Origin: Haloarchaeobius iranensis
Lineage (GTDB): Archaea; Halobacteriota; Halobacteria; Halobacteriales; Natrialbaceae
Reading direction: 5' to 3'
NCBI RefSeq assembly: GCF_900103505.1
Contig: NZ_FNIA01000006.1
Location: 124,001-188,000, forward strand
DNA: 64,000 nt
Positions 30,045 to 39,023 of this stretch are shown here, piece by piece. The position numbers and the translations under genes are program-made. Positions within the stretch are counted from its first letter, which is position 1. Every line of letters starts with the position of its first letter. The notes under the pieces are model-generated. The model searched no databases. It worked only from the letters and a program-made list of their open reading frames with translations, and was not told the DNA's origin.

Positions 30045-30323
30045 TTACAGCGACAGCGCGTGCCTGAGCCGGTCGACGAGCGTCCGCCCGCCGTCGGTGC
30101 GGAGCTCGCGGTCCTCGTCGCGGTCGCGGGCAGCGAGCGCGGTCTCGTACCGCTCCCGCATCGCGTTCACCTGCGACTCGCGCGCTTCGAGGTCTCGTTC
30201 GAGGAGCGCGACCTGCGCACGCAACGCCGCGGGGTCGGTCGGCGTGTGGTCGGTGTCGCGCTCGTCGGTCGGTTCCGCCCGCGACTGGGCCGACGACGGG
30301 TCGGGTTGGGCGTTTCGGGACAC
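30045..30323 (-). CDS. Small coiled-coil protein, function unknown
   Basis: 92 aa if started at GTG 30323, chosen because a TATA-like TTTTTGTA lies 26-33 nt upstream. A polar N-terminal half (NAQPDPSSAQSRAEPTDERD) is followed by a heptad-like helix (PAALRAQVALLERDLEARESQVNAMRERYETALAARD) and a short amphipathic end (LVDRLRHALSL). The pattern suggests a dimerising helper protein. It is convergent with serA. Confidence 0.7.
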   Translation of the reverse strand: MSRNAQPDPSSAQSRAEPTDERDTDHTPTDPAALRAQVALLERDLEARESQVNAMRERYETALAARDRDEDRELRTDGGRTLVDRLRHALSL

Positions 30324-30411
30324 GGACAGTATGCTACGGTCACACGGTACAAAAATCGGCGGCAGACTCCCGACCGACGGCCGTCTGACTGGCGGGTGAA
30401 AGTGGTCCCGG

Positions 30412-31671
30412 TCAGCTCCCGAGATGCTCGAGCACGCCGGCGGTGTCGCCGGGCACCGGCTCGGGGTCGGCACCGGCCGCGGCGGCCGCGTCGGGGTCCT
30501 TCAGCAGGTGGCCGGTGGTGAGGCAGACGACGCGCTCGTCGGCGCTCACGTCGCCGCGCTCGCGCAGCTTGCGGAGACCGGCGAGGCTCGCCGCGGAGGC
30601 GGGTTCGACGCCGATACCCTCGCCGGCGAGGTCGCGCTGGGCCTGCGTGATGGCGTCGTCCTCGACGGCGACCGCGGTGCCGCCCGTCTCGCGGATGCCG
30701 GGCAGGGCCTTCGGCGCGTTGACCGGGTTGCCGATGCGGATGGCCGTCGCGACCGTCTCGACGTGGTCCCAGCGCCGCGTCTCGTCGTTCCCCTCCTCGA
30801 CGGCCTCGACCATCGGGGCCGCGCCGGCGGCCTGCACGCCGGTCAGCTTCGGCACCTCGTCGCGGTCCATCGCGCCCGCCTGGACGAGCTCGCGGAAGCA
30901 CTTGTACAGCGCCGCGGTGTTGCCGGCGTTGCCCACCGGCAGGACGATGCGGTCGGGGTACTCGCCGTAGTCCGCCCTGTGCGCCTCCAGTATCTCCAGC
31001 CCGATGGTCTTCTGGCCCTCCAGCCGGAACGGGTTGAGCGAGTTGAGCAGGTACGCCTCGCCCCGCTCGGCGAGGTCCTGCACGATGTCGAGGCAGGTGT
31101 CGAAGTTGCCGTCGACCTCCAGGATGCGCGCGCCGTGGAGGCTGGCCTGGGCGACCTTCCCCGCGGCGACCTTCCCCGCGGGCAGCAGCACGAGCGTCTC
31201 CAGCCCGGCGCGTGCGCCGTAGGCCGCGAGCGCGGCGGAGGTGTTGCCCGTCGAGGCACAGGCGAGCCGACCGACGCCGAGCGCCTGGGCGGTCCGCACG
31301 CCGACGGTCATGCCGCGGTCCTTGAACGAGCCGGTGGGATTCATCCCCTCGTGCTTGACACGGAGGCTCTCGACGCCGACCTCGTCCTCGAGCCGTGGGA
31401 CGCGGTGGAACTGGGTGTCGCCCTCGGGCAGGCTCACGCCCTCCGCGAACGGGAGCGCGGCCGCGTAGCGCCAGACGCCGCGACCGGCGAAGTCGTCCCA
31501 GGTCGGCAGGTCCTCGTAGCGGACCTCCAGCAGCGAACCGCAGTCACAGGTGTAGCGGACGGAGTCGAACGGCGCGTAGGCGTCGCCGCAGTCGATGCAT
31601 TCGAGCCAGACGCCGTCGACGGCGGCCGGCGGTGCCGAGGGAGCCTCGGCCGAGAGCGAGAGCGAACTCAT
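30412..31671 (-). CDS. thrC: Threonine synthase
   Basis: 419 aa, PLP-dependent. The lysine that binds PLP is in HEGMNPTGSFKDRGMTVG; STGNTSAALAAYGARAG and LPVGNAGNTAALYKCF bind the phosphate. An N-terminal CIDCGDAY...CDCGSLLEV segment is a small zinc-like module common in archaeal ThrC. It makes threonine from O-phosphohomoserine. A run of seven G residues lies just upstream of the start. It is followed by the coiled-coil gene. Confidence 0.95.
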   Translation of the reverse strand: MSSLSLSAEAPSAPPAAVDGVWLECIDCGDAYAPFDSVRYTCDCGSLLEVRYEDLPTWDDFAGRGVWRYAAALPFAEGVSLPEGDTQFHRVPRLEDEVGVESLRVKHEGMNPTGSFKDRGMTVGVRTAQALGVGRLACASTGNTSAALAAYGARAGLETLVLLPAGKVAAGKVAQASLHGARILEVDGNFDTCLDIVQDLAERGEAYLLNSLNPFRLEGQKTIGLEILEAHRADYGEYPDRIVLPVGNAGNTAALYKCFRELVQAGAMDRDEVPKLTGVQAAGAAPMVEAVEEGNDETRRWDHVETVATAIRIGNPVNAPKALPGIRETGGTAVAVEDDAITQAQRDLAGEGIGVEPASAASLAGLRKLRERGDVSADERVVCLTTGHLLKDPDAAAAAGADPEPVPGDTAGVLEHLGS

Positions 31672-31739
31672 TATGGGGGGGTGGCGCTACGCGGGGAAAA
31701 AGGCGCAGGTTCGTGCGAAGTGATGCCGAATTCGCGGGC

Positions 31740-32120
31740 TCAGGCGTCGCCGTCGAACGTCTCGATGACCCCGTGGACGTGCTCGGTCCACTCGTCGAGC
31801 GCCCCGTGGAGCATCTCCTTCGCCTCGGGCAGTTCGACGCCGGTGTACTGGTAGACGTAGCCGCCGGAGTCGAGCAGTCTGCGTTCGCGTTCGACGAGCC
31901 CCCGGTCGAGCAGCGTCGAGAGCGAGCGGTTGACGTTGCTGCGGTCGCGTTCGAGCTGGTTCGCCAGCTCCTCGACGGTGCTGCCGGGCTGGTCGAGCAG
32001 CAGCAGGTACGTGCGTGTCTCGTGCTCGTGGATGCCGAAGACGCAGCTCATCACCTGCCGGAAGCCCGGCTCGGGCTGTTCGAGCAGGTCGCCGAGGTCG
32101 TCGGGGGAGGCGTCGCTCAT
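31740..32120 (-). CDS. Winged-HTH regulator (TrmB/MarR-like)
   Basis: 126 aa from ATG 32120. The wHTH is at about 35-85: FGIHEHETRTYLLLLDQPGSTVEELANQLERDRSNVNRSLSTLLDRGLVERERRLL, followed by a wing with GGYVYQYTGVELPEAKEM and a C-terminal helix. There is no sensor domain, so it is probably a simple dimeric regulator. It lies 68 bp before thrC on the same strand; control of thrC is possible but unproven. Confidence 0.85.
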   Translation of the reverse strand: MSDASPDDLGDLLEQPEPGFRQVMSCVFGIHEHETRTYLLLLDQPGSTVEELANQLERDRSNVNRSLSTLLDRGLVERERRLLDSGGYVYQYTGVELPEAKEMLHGALDEWTEHVHGVIETFDGDA

Positions 32121-32169
32121 GGGCGAACGCACGGCCGGTGTGACCTAAAGGCTACCCACCTCGACCCGG

Positions 32170-32415
32170 CTACTCCTCCCGCGTCGGCGCGTAGCCCTGG
32201 TTCTCGATGCACTGCCGCATCTCGTCCTCGGTCTCGTGCTTGTGGAGCGTCGTCGGCGTGTCGCAGTAGAAGATCGTGCCGTCGTGCCTGAGCGTCACCT
32301 CGTGGTCCGACCCGAGCAGTTCGGTGACGATACGGACGCGGCGTCCCTCCCGGAGGGCGGCGAGTATCTCGTCGGTCTCGAGCTCGCCGGCGCGGGCGCG
32401 GAGCGGCTCTGTCAT
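32170..32415 (-). CDS. Small conserved haloarchaeal protein, function unknown
   Basis: 81 aa: MTEPLRARAGELETDEILAALREGRRVRIVTELLGSDHEVTLRHDGTIFYCDTPTTLHKHETEDEMRQCIENQGYAPTREE. It combines a short helical part, a small beta hairpin and a C-terminal helix, with one Cys and two close His residues. Composition is like the neighbouring genes. I do not know a function. It lies 49 bp upstream of the wHTH gene on the same strand. Confidence 0.75.
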   Translation of the reverse strand: MTEPLRARAGELETDEILAALREGRRVRIVTELLGSDHEVTLRHDGTIFYCDTPTTLHKHETEDEMRQCIENQGYAPTREE

Positions 32416-32729
32416 CGTGTCTAGCTGCTCGCTTCGACACCTTCGCTCTTTTCCCTCGCGGTCGGCGTGACCGCACCCGGACGCGATGAGCCCTGCCGCC
32501 CGCGTCGTCTCCGGCAGTGTGTTCGGCCTGACTGGCCCCCTCGTGGCGTCGGAGAACCGAGCGACCGCGAACCGGTGAGCGGGGTTCAACAATCGTGCCG
32601 GCCCGGTCGACCGGGAGCGGGGAGGCGACGACGGCGTCGACCCGGCAGCACACGACCGGGACCGACCCCCCATTCTTTACCGGAGCTATCAGACCACATA
32701 TATATCTATCCAGAGTGCCAAGCTATTGT
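32416..32729. other. 314-bp gene-free spacer
   Basis: It contains a 14-bp perfect palindrome CCCGGTCGACCGGG (32602-32615) and, near its end, the TATA box of the next gene. No convincing ORF or RNA gene is seen. Confidence 0.4.
32696..32707 (+). promoter_or_regulatory. TATA box of the small zinc protein gene
   Basis: ACATATATATCT, centred 28 nt before ATG 32730, is one of the strongest AT boxes in the window and points to a leaderless mRNA. Confidence 0.7.
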
Positions 32730-32912
32730 ATGGCACACTCACCGGAGCGGCCGGAGCTGTACGTCTGTGCTGACTGCCAGATAGTGTACGCCGGGACCGT
32801 CGCCGAACACATCGACGGCGGCGACCACGTGTACGAATCCCCGACGGAGTGCGCTGTCTGTGGGTCGACGAGCTTCGTCGAGACCAGCCAGTGGCCCCAC
32901 CGCCACGACTGA
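32730..32912 (+). CDS. Small zinc-finger (CxxC...CxxC) protein
   Basis: 60 aa. Two CxxC knuckles (CADCQIVY and CAVCGSTSF) about 25 residues apart, with several His residues (HIDGGDHVYES, WPHRHD), predict a zinc ribbon. Many such micro-proteins occur in haloarchaea, with regulatory roles shown for a few. It is convergent with argF, 3 bp away. Confidence 0.8.
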   Translation: MAHSPERPELYVCADCQIVYAGTVAEHIDGGDHVYESPTECAVCGSTSFVETSQWPHRHD

Positions 32913-32915
32913 GGT

Positions 32916-33851
32916 CTACCCGACGAGCGTCGCGAGCAGCGCCTTCTGGGCGTGCATCCGGTTCTCGGCCTGCTGCCAGACGACCGACCGGTCGCTCTCG
33001 ATGGTCTCCTCGGTGATCTCCTGCCCGCGGACCGCCGGCAGGCAGTGCATCACCTTCGCGTCGGTGCCGTCGAGCAGCGACTCGCTCAGCGTGAAACCGT
33101 CGAAGTCGTCGACCTTGTCGTCGTCCTCGCCCATGCTCACCCAGACGTCGGTGTAGACGATGTCGGCGTCAGCGACGGCGGTCGCCGGGTCGGTCGTCAC
33201 CGTCGGCGGGGTCCCGACCTCGGCTGCCGCCTCGAGCACCTCGTCGGCCAGCCCGTGGCCCTCGGGGCAGGCGACGGTGAGGTCGATGCCGACCATCGCA
33301 CAGCCGACGGCGAACGAACTGGCGACGTTGTTGCCGTCGCCGACCCACGCCGCCGTCACGTCGTCGAAGCCGCCGAACAGCTCCTTGATGGTGAGCAGGT
33401 CGGCGAGCGTCTGGCACGGGTGCGCGTCGTCGGTCAGGCCGTTGACCACCGGCACCTCGGCGTAGGCCGCCAGCTCGGCCAGGTCGTCGTGGTCGAACAC
33501 GCGAGCCATGATCGCGTCGACGTAGCCCGAGAGCGCGCGGGCGGTGTCCTTCACCGGTTCGCCGCGGTCGAGCTGGGTGTCTTCGGGCCCGAGGAAGACG
33601 GCGTGGCCGCCGAGCTGGGTCATCCCCGTCTCGAAGGAGACGCGGGTTCGCGTCGACGGCTTCTCGAACAGCATCGCGAGGGTCTTGTCGCCGAGTTCGC
33701 CGTGGGGCTCGCCGTCCTCGACGGCGCGCTTGTACTCGGCCGCGAGGTCGAGCACGGACTGGAGCTCGGCCGCCGACAGGTCGTCGACGGTGAGGAAGTG
33801 CTTCGGTGGCTGTGCTGGGTTCGGTGATGTCACGTCGGTGTGTGTGCTCAT
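32916..33851 (-). CDS. argF: Ornithine carbamoyltransferase
   Basis: 311 aa from ATG 33851. The carbamoyl-phosphate site is EKPSTRTRVSFE with DDAHPCQTLADLLT, and HCLPAVRGQEIT binds ornithine. It converts ornithine to citrulline. The last gene of the seven-gene lysW operon, its ATG overlaps the lysK stop (ATGA). Confidence 0.97.
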   Translation of the reverse strand: MSTHTDVTSPNPAQPPKHFLTVDDLSAAELQSVLDLAAEYKRAVEDGEPHGELGDKTLAMLFEKPSTRTRVSFETGMTQLGGHAVFLGPEDTQLDRGEPVKDTARALSGYVDAIMARVFDHDDLAELAAYAEVPVVNGLTDDAHPCQTLADLLTIKELFGGFDDVTAAWVGDGNNVASSFAVGCAMVGIDLTVACPEGHGLADEVLEAAAEVGTPPTVTTDPATAVADADIVYTDVWVSMGEDDDKVDDFDGFTLSESLLDGTDAKVMHCLPAVRGQEITEETIESDRSVVWQQAENRMHAQKALLATLVG

Positions 33852-34951
33852 TGCAGGTCGTCGCAGACGGTCTCGAGGACCGCGATGGCGCGGTCGTACT
33901 CGGGCAGTGCGAGGCGTTCGTCCGGTGCGTGGTCGAGGGCCGAGTCGCCCGGGCCGTAGGTGGCCATCGGGCAGTCCCACGCGCCGGCGAACAGGTTCAC
34001 GTCGGCCGTTCCGGTCTTCTTGAGGAGGCGAGGGGAGCCCCCTCGCTCTCGGATGCCGACGCGGAACGCTCGCCCGACCGCGCTGCGCGGGCTGTCGAGC
34101 ACGGGCGGGATGGCGTCGCGCCACTCGACGGTGCCCGCGTCGAGTTCGGCCTCGACTACCTCGCGTATCTCCTCGGCGCTGCTGCCCGGCGGGATGCGGA
34201 ACTGCACGTCGACCGTCGCCGCGACGGAGAGCCCGTCGTCGGCGACGCCGCCGGACACGTCCACGGGCTTTGCGGTCACCGACTCGAAGACGGCATCGTC
34301 CGGGCTGTCGAACGCGGCCTCGACCCGGTTCCACCACGCCATCGCGTGCTGGATGGCGTTTAGCTCCGGGCGCGACGTGTGGCCCGCCTCGGTCTCGACG
34401 CGGTAGGTCCCGGCGAGGAAGCCGCGGTAGCCGAGCGTCAGGGCGTCCCAGCCCGAGGGTTCGCCGTTGACGACCGCGTCGGGTACCTCGCGCTCCGCGA
34501 CCAGGTGGCGCGCGCCCCGGGAGTCGGTCTCCTCGCCGACGACGCCGACGAAGGAGACGCCCGTCCGCACCGCCGCGACGGCCATCGCACAGAGCGGGCC
34601 GGTCGCGTCGACGCTTCCCCGGCCCCGGAGGACGGCGGCATCCTGGGGTGCCTCGTCGTCGCCGCCCCAGGGCACGGGGTCGTCGGTCTCGTCCGGGCCA
34701 TCGATGCCCACGGGCACGTCGCCCGGGACGGTGTCGACGTGGGATGTCAGCAGCACCGCGTCGTCGGCCGGCGCGCGGACGTTGCCCACGTCGTCCAGCC
34801 ACGCCTCGCGGCCGTGGTCCCGCAGGAAGTCGCGCAGGTGCTCGGCGGCCGCGCGCTCCTCGCCGGTCGGCGACGGGATGGCGACCATGGATTCGAGCAG
34901 CTCCCGCGCGGCGGCGTCGGAGACCCCGCCACCGTCGGCCGCGTCGCTCAC
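33848..34951 (-). CDS. lysK: [LysW]-ornithine/lysine hydrolase (M20 peptidase family)
   Basis: 367 aa from GTG 34951. M20 metallopeptidase motifs LLTSHVDTVPGD (metal His/Asp), GRGSVDATGP and GVVGEETDSRGARHL are present. It releases ornithine (or lysine) from the LysW carrier, the job ArgE does in bacteria. It overlaps argD upstream (GTGA) and argF downstream (ATGA). Confidence 0.94.
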   Translation of the reverse strand: MSDAADGGGVSDAAARELLESMVAIPSPTGEERAAAEHLRDFLRDHGREAWLDDVGNVRAPADDAVLLTSHVDTVPGDVPVGIDGPDETDDPVPWGGDDEAPQDAAVLRGRGSVDATGPLCAMAVAAVRTGVSFVGVVGEETDSRGARHLVAEREVPDAVVNGEPSGWDALTLGYRGFLAGTYRVETEAGHTSRPELNAIQHAMAWWNRVEAAFDSPDDAVFESVTAKPVDVSGGVADDGLSVAATVDVQFRIPPGSSAEEIREVVEAELDAGTVEWRDAIPPVLDSPRSAVGRAFRVGIRERGGSPRLLKKTGTADVNLFAGAWDCPMATYGPGDSALDHAPDERLALPEYDRAIAVLETVCDDLQ

Positions 34952-36081
34952 GCCTCCGTCACCTCCAGCGTGGCTTCGAGCGCCCCGACGACCTCGTCGG
35001 CGTGGCGCTTTCGCAACGTCAGCGGCGGGAGCAGGCGCACGACGGTCCGCCCCGCCGGCAGCGCGAGGACCTGGTGGTTCATCGCGAGGTCGCGCAGGAC
35101 GCGGTTCGCGCCGCGCCCGATCTCGACGCCGACGAGCAGGCCCTCGCCGCGCACGTCCCGCACCGGCAGCTCGGAGAGGCGGTCGACGAGGTACTCGCCC
35201 ACCTCGGCCGCCTGCCCGGGCAGGTCCGCGTCGACGATGGTGTCGAGCGTCGCCGTCGCCGCCGCGGAGACGGCGGGCCCACCGGAGAACGTCGAGCCGT
35301 GTGGGCCGGCGTCCTCGGCGACCCAGTCGGTACAGAGCGTCGCCCCCATGGGAAGCCCGTTCGCGAGTCCCTTCGCCGTCGTCACCACGTCGGGGACGAC
35401 ACCCGCGGCCTCGCAGGCCCAGAACGTCCCCGTTCTACCGAGCCCGGTCTGTACCTCGTCGAAGACGAGCGCCGCGCCGTGGTCCGCCGTCGCCTCGCGG
35501 GCGGACTGCAGGAACTCCGTGGTACTGGGGTTCACGCCGCCCTCGCCCTGGACGGGTTCGAGGATGACCGCGGCCGTCTCGTCGTCGACGGCCTCGCGGA
35601 TGGCCTCGCTGTCGCCGTAGTCCACGAACTCCACGTCGTCGAGCAGCGGTTCGAACGGCGCACGGTACTTGGGCTTCCAGGTGGTCGACAGCGCGCCCAT
35701 CGTCCGGCCGTGGAACCCCTTCTTCGTCGCGACGAACTTGGTCCCGTCAGTGGCGCTACGGGCGAACTTCAGCGCCGCCTCGTTGGCCTCGGTGCCGGAG
35801 TTACAGAGCCAGACGTTCTCCACCCCCGGCGGGGCGACCGACGACAGCTTCTCGTACAGCTCGTCGCGGGCGCTCGTCGGGTACGAGCCCTGGACGTAGG
35901 TGAGGTCGGCGAGCTGTGACTGGGCCGCCTCGACGACGTCGGGGTGCCCGTGGCCGGCGGGCACGCAGGCGTAGCTCGCGCCCACGTCCAGGTACTCGGT
36001 GCCCGAGTCGTCGTAGAGGAACACGTCCTCCCCGCGCTCGATGGTGATGGGCTTGCGCGAGAAGACGAAGTCGGTGGGCAT
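34948..36081 (-). CDS. argD: [LysW]-aminoadipate/glutamate semialdehyde aminotransferase (ArgD/LysJ)
   Basis: 377 aa class-III PLP aminotransferase. The cofactor lysine is in VTTAKGLANGLPMGA; LVFDEVQTGLGRTGTFWACE and NVWLCNSGTEANEAALKFAR are conserved. It aminates the carrier-bound semialdehyde to give LysW-ornithine. Its ATG directly follows the argB stop (TAG ATG), and it overlaps lysK by 4 bp. Confidence 0.95.
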   Translation of the reverse strand: MPTDFVFSRKPITIERGEDVFLYDDSGTEYLDVGASYACVPAGHGHPDVVEAAQSQLADLTYVQGSYPTSARDELYEKLSSVAPPGVENVWLCNSGTEANEAALKFARSATDGTKFVATKKGFHGRTMGALSTTWKPKYRAPFEPLLDDVEFVDYGDSEAIREAVDDETAAVILEPVQGEGGVNPSTTEFLQSAREATADHGAALVFDEVQTGLGRTGTFWACEAAGVVPDVVTTAKGLANGLPMGATLCTDWVAEDAGPHGSTFSGGPAVSAAATATLDTIVDADLPGQAAEVGEYLVDRLSELPVRDVRGEGLLVGVEIGRGANRVLRDLAMNHQVLALPAGRTVVRLLPPLTLRKRHADEVVGALEATLEVTEA

Positions 36082-36957
36082 CTACTGACTCACCTCCGGT
36101 TCGTCGGCGTCGGCATCGGTGTCGTCACCGAGCGCACTCGGCAGCAGCGTCGTCCCGTCGCCGGCCAGTGCGGACTGGATGGGCGCGTCGGCGTTCGCGG
36201 TGGCGACGACGACGGAGGACGCGCCGCCGTCGAGTGCCTCCTCGGCCGCGAGCACCTTCCGGGTCATGAACCCCTCCGCCGCGGCTTCGAGGGCGTCCCA
36301 GTCGGCCGCCGTCTCGACGGTGTCGATGCGGGTCGACTCGTCGTCGGGGTCCGCGTAGACCCCGGAGATGTCCGTGAGGACCACGAGGTCCGCGCCGAGT
36401 GCGCCAGCCACCGCAGCGGCGGCGCGGTCGGCGTCGGCGTTGACCGCGGTGTACGTGCCGTCGCCCTCCGCGCCGAGCATCGGGACGGTCACGACGGGCG
36501 TGTAGCCGCCCGAGAGCATGGTCTCGAGGAGGTCGACGTTCACCGACTCGATGGTGCCGGAGTGGTCGCCGCGGCGGATCTTCTTCTTCCCGTCTTCGAG
36601 GACGCGAACGGCGGACTTGCGCGGCCCTTCGAGCAGGCCGCCGTCGACGCCCGAGAGCCCGACCGCGTCGACCCCCTCGCTCTGGAGCGACTCGACGAGC
36701 CCCGTGTTGAGCTTGCCGGGCAGCACCATCTGGAACACCTCGACGGCGTCCGCGTCGGTGAAGCGCCCGACGACGCCGCCGGGCGTCTCGACGTACTCGG
36801 GCTCCATGCCGAGCGATTCGAGGGTGTCGTCGACCGCGGTCGAGCCGCCGTGGACGACGACGACGTCCTCGCCCGACTCGACGAGGTCCGCTACGTCGGC
36901 GAGCGCGCCTTCGGGGTCGACGGCACGCGCACCGCCGACTTTGACCACAACCGACAT
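36082..36957 (-). CDS. argB: [LysW]-glutamate/aminoadipate kinase (ArgB/LysZ)
   Basis: 291 aa amino-acid kinase fold. VVVKVGGARAV at the start, VVVHGGSTAVDDTLESLG and a late VNADADRAAAAVAGALGADLVVLTDISGVY segment are typical. It phosphorylates the carrier-bound glutamate. It is flanked without spacing by argC and argD. Confidence 0.95.
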   Translation of the reverse strand: MSVVVKVGGARAVDPEGALADVADLVESGEDVVVVHGGSTAVDDTLESLGMEPEYVETPGGVVGRFTDADAVEVFQMVLPGKLNTGLVESLQSEGVDAVGLSGVDGGLLEGPRKSAVRVLEDGKKKIRRGDHSGTIESVNVDLLETMLSGGYTPVVTVPMLGAEGDGTYTAVNADADRAAAAVAGALGADLVVLTDISGVYADPDDESTRIDTVETAADWDALEAAAEGFMTRKVLAAEEALDGGASSVVVATANADAPIQSALAGDGTTLLPSALGDDTDADADEPEVSQ

Positions 36958-38082
36958 CTACGGACTCCCCACGGGGTGCAGCCCCGCGAACTCGAGTCCG
37001 GCGGTCTCCTCGAAGCCGAGCGCGACGTTGGCGGCGTGGACCGCCTGCCCGGCCGAGCCCTTCATCACGTTGTCGATGGCCGAGAACACGACGACGCGCT
37101 CGTTGCCGGGGTCCAGCTCGAACCCCACGTCGGCGTAGTTCGTCCCGGCGACGGCCTTCGGTTCGGGGTAGCGGTACGACCCGGAACCGCCGGCGACGAG
37201 CCGGACGAACGGCTCCGCCTCGTACGCGCCGCGGTAGGCCGTCCAGAGCTCTTTCTTCGAGACCGGTCCATCCGGAAAGACGTGGCAGGTCGCGCTCGCG
37301 CCCCGCACCATGTCGACGGCGTGGCAGGTGAAGGAGACGGAGAGCCCGAGCCACTGCTCGATCTCGGCCTCGTGGCGGTGGCCCGTCGGCGCGTACGGGC
37401 GGACGACGCCCGAGCGCTCGGCGTGGCTGGAGGCCGCGCCGCCGCCAGCGCCGCCTTCGCTGCTGCCGACCTTCACGTCCACGACGACGTCCGCGCCGTC
37501 TCGCGGCTCACCGCCGCTCGACGTATCCGAGGCGCCTTGCGCCTCGCTGCCGAGGACGCCGGCATCTGCGAGCGGTTTCAGCCCGAGCAGCGTCGCCGTC
37601 GCGTTGCAGCCGCCCGAGGCGATGATGTCCGCGTCCCCCAGGTTCTCGCGGTTGAGCTCGGGCAGCGCGTACTCGGCCACCTCCAGGTACTCGGGGGCCG
37701 TGTGGCCGTCGTACCACTCGTCGTACTGTCCCTCGGTGGCGAGGCGGAAGTCCGCCGAGAGGTCGACGAGCAGGTCCGCGGCGTCCGTGTACTCCTCGAC
37801 GTGCTCCATCGTGATGCCGTGGGGCGTCGCGGTGAACAGCACGTCGACGGATTCGAGCGCCGAGGGCTCCGAGAAGCGCAGCTCGCGCCCGCGGAGGTTC
37901 GGGTGGACCCCGCCGATGGACTTGCCGGCGTACTCGCGGCTCGTCGCCTGCACGAGCTCGACGTTCGGATGGCCGTCGAGCAGCCGCAGGAGCTCGCCGC
38001 CGGCGAAGCCGGAGCCACCGACGACGCCCGCGGTGACGGTCTCCGTCTCGGCGTCGGCGTCGGCCGCAGCGGTGGTCCCCAC
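36958..38082 (-). CDS. argC: [LysW]-glutamyl phosphate reductase (ArgC/LysY)
   Basis: 374 aa from GTG 38082. A Rossmann start VTAGVVGGSGFAGGELLRLL, the catalytic Cys in IIASGGCNATATLLGLKPL, and VVVDVKVGSSEGGAGGG are family marks. Between about residues 175 and 200 there appears to be a low-complexity insertion (GSEAQGASDTSSGGEPRDGAD), whose DNA holds a perfect palindrome at 37529-37545. The start overlaps the argX stop by one base (TAGTG). Confidence 0.95.
   Translation of the reverse strand: MGTTAAADADAETETVTAGVVGGSGFAGGELLRLLDGHPNVELVQATSREYAGKSIGGVHPNLRGRELRFSEPSALESVDVLFTATPHGITMEHVEEYTDAADLLVDLSADFRLATEGQYDEWYDGHTAPEYLEVAEYALPELNRENLGDADIIASGGCNATATLLGLKPLADAGVLGSEAQGASDTSSGGEPRDGADVVVDVKVGSSEGGAGGGAASSHAERSGVVRPYAPTGHRHEAEIEQWLGLSVSFTCHAVDMVRGASATCHVFPDGPVSKKELWTAYRGAYEAEPFVRLVAGGSGSYRYPEPKAVAGTNYADVGFELDPGNERVVVFSAIDNVMKGSAGQAVHAANVALGFEETAGLEFAGLHPVGSP
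37529..37545. repeat. Palindrome GAGGCGC-CTT-GCGCCTC inside argC
   Basis: Perfect 7-bp arms around CTT, lying in the stretch of argC that encodes the apparent extra low-complexity residues. The reading frame stays open. Confidence 0.75.
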
Positions 38083-38966
38083 TACGCCGTCACCTCCGCC
38101 GCATCCGTGTCGAGGCCGGGCTCCACGACCGACTCCAGCCAGTCGACGACCGTCGCGGGCACGTCGACGGCGGTCGCGTCGTTGAGCGACTTGAACTCGA
38201 CGGTATGGTTGACCTCGTGGACGGTGTAGCCGCCCTCCTCGGTCTCCATCAGGTCCACACCCAGGAGCCCGCCGCCGACCGCGTCGCTGGCGCGCTGGAC
38301 GAGGTCGCAGACCTCGTCGTCGAGGTCGAACTCCTCGGTGTCCGCGCCCTTCGCGGCGTTCGTGAGCCAGTGGTCCGACGAGCGGGCCATCGCCGCGACG
38401 GGCTCGCCGTCGGTGGCGAGGACGCGCAGGTCGCGGTCCGGCTTGCCGACGAACTCCTGGACGTAGAACACCGAGTGCTCGTAGTGCCCGAGCGTCGACT
38501 TGTGTTCGAGGATGGCCTCGGCGGCCGAGCGCGACTCGACCTTCGCCATCAGGCGACCCCACGAGCCGACGACCGGCTTGAGGACGCAGGGGTAGCCGAA
38601 CGACTCGATGGCCTCGAGGGCGGCGTCGGTCGTGAACGCGACCTTCGTGTCGGGCGTGGGGACGCCCGCGTCGGCGAGCGCGAGGCTCGTCTTCGCCTTG
38701 TCCGCGCAGATGTCGGCGGTCTCGGCCGCGTTGACGACCGGGATGCCGTACGCCTCGCAGAACTGCGTCGCGTAGAGGCTCCGCGAGGTCGCCATACAGC
38801 GGTCGAGCACCACGTCCAGCCCGTCGAACGAGTCGGGGGCCTCGTGGAGGTCGAACTGCTGTTTCCGCACGTCGATCTTGACGACCTCGTGGTCGCGGTC
38901 GCGCAGTTCCGCGAGCAGGAGCTTCTCGTCCCGGCGGATGCGCGAGTAGAGCAGTCCGACCTTCAC
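38082..38966 (-). CDS. argX: Glutamate/aminoadipate-[LysW] ligase (ArgX/LysX)
   Basis: 294 aa from GTG 38966 (VKVGLLYSRIRRDEKLL); GTG 38975 three codons upstream is also possible. ATP-grasp/RimK fold: FGYPCVLKPVVGSWGRLMAKV binds ATP, and VNHTVEFKSL near the end is a metal-binding part. It attaches the alpha-amino group of glutamate (or aminoadipate) to the C-terminal Glu of LysW. It follows lysW by about 57 bp and overlaps argC by one base. Without lysine-pathway genes here, an arginine role is most likely. Confidence 0.93.
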   Translation of the reverse strand: MKVGLLYSRIRRDEKLLLAELRDRDHEVVKIDVRKQQFDLHEAPDSFDGLDVVLDRCMATSRSLYATQFCEAYGIPVVNAAETADICADKAKTSLALADAGVPTPDTKVAFTTDAALEAIESFGYPCVLKPVVGSWGRLMAKVESRSAAEAILEHKSTLGHYEHSVFYVQEFVGKPDRDLRVLATDGEPVAAMARSSDHWLTNAAKGADTEEFDLDDEVCDLVQRASDAVGGGLLGVDLMETEEGGYTVHEVNHTVEFKSLNDATAVDVPATVVDWLESVVEPGLDTDAAEVTA

Positions 38967-39023
38967 GCCGCCCACCTCGACCCGCAGTCCAGCGTCGGGA
39001 GTGCCTGTGCCAGCCCCGTCATC

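Noticed and set aside
31674-31680. Run of seven G just upstream of thrC.
   Set aside because: It lies outside the coding sequence and shows no further pattern; it could be a sequencing weak point, but nothing supports a function.
32602-32615. The 14-bp palindrome CCCGGTCGACCGGG.
   Set aside because: GC-only palindromes of this length are expected now and then in such DNA, and it is about 85 bp from the nearest TATA box.
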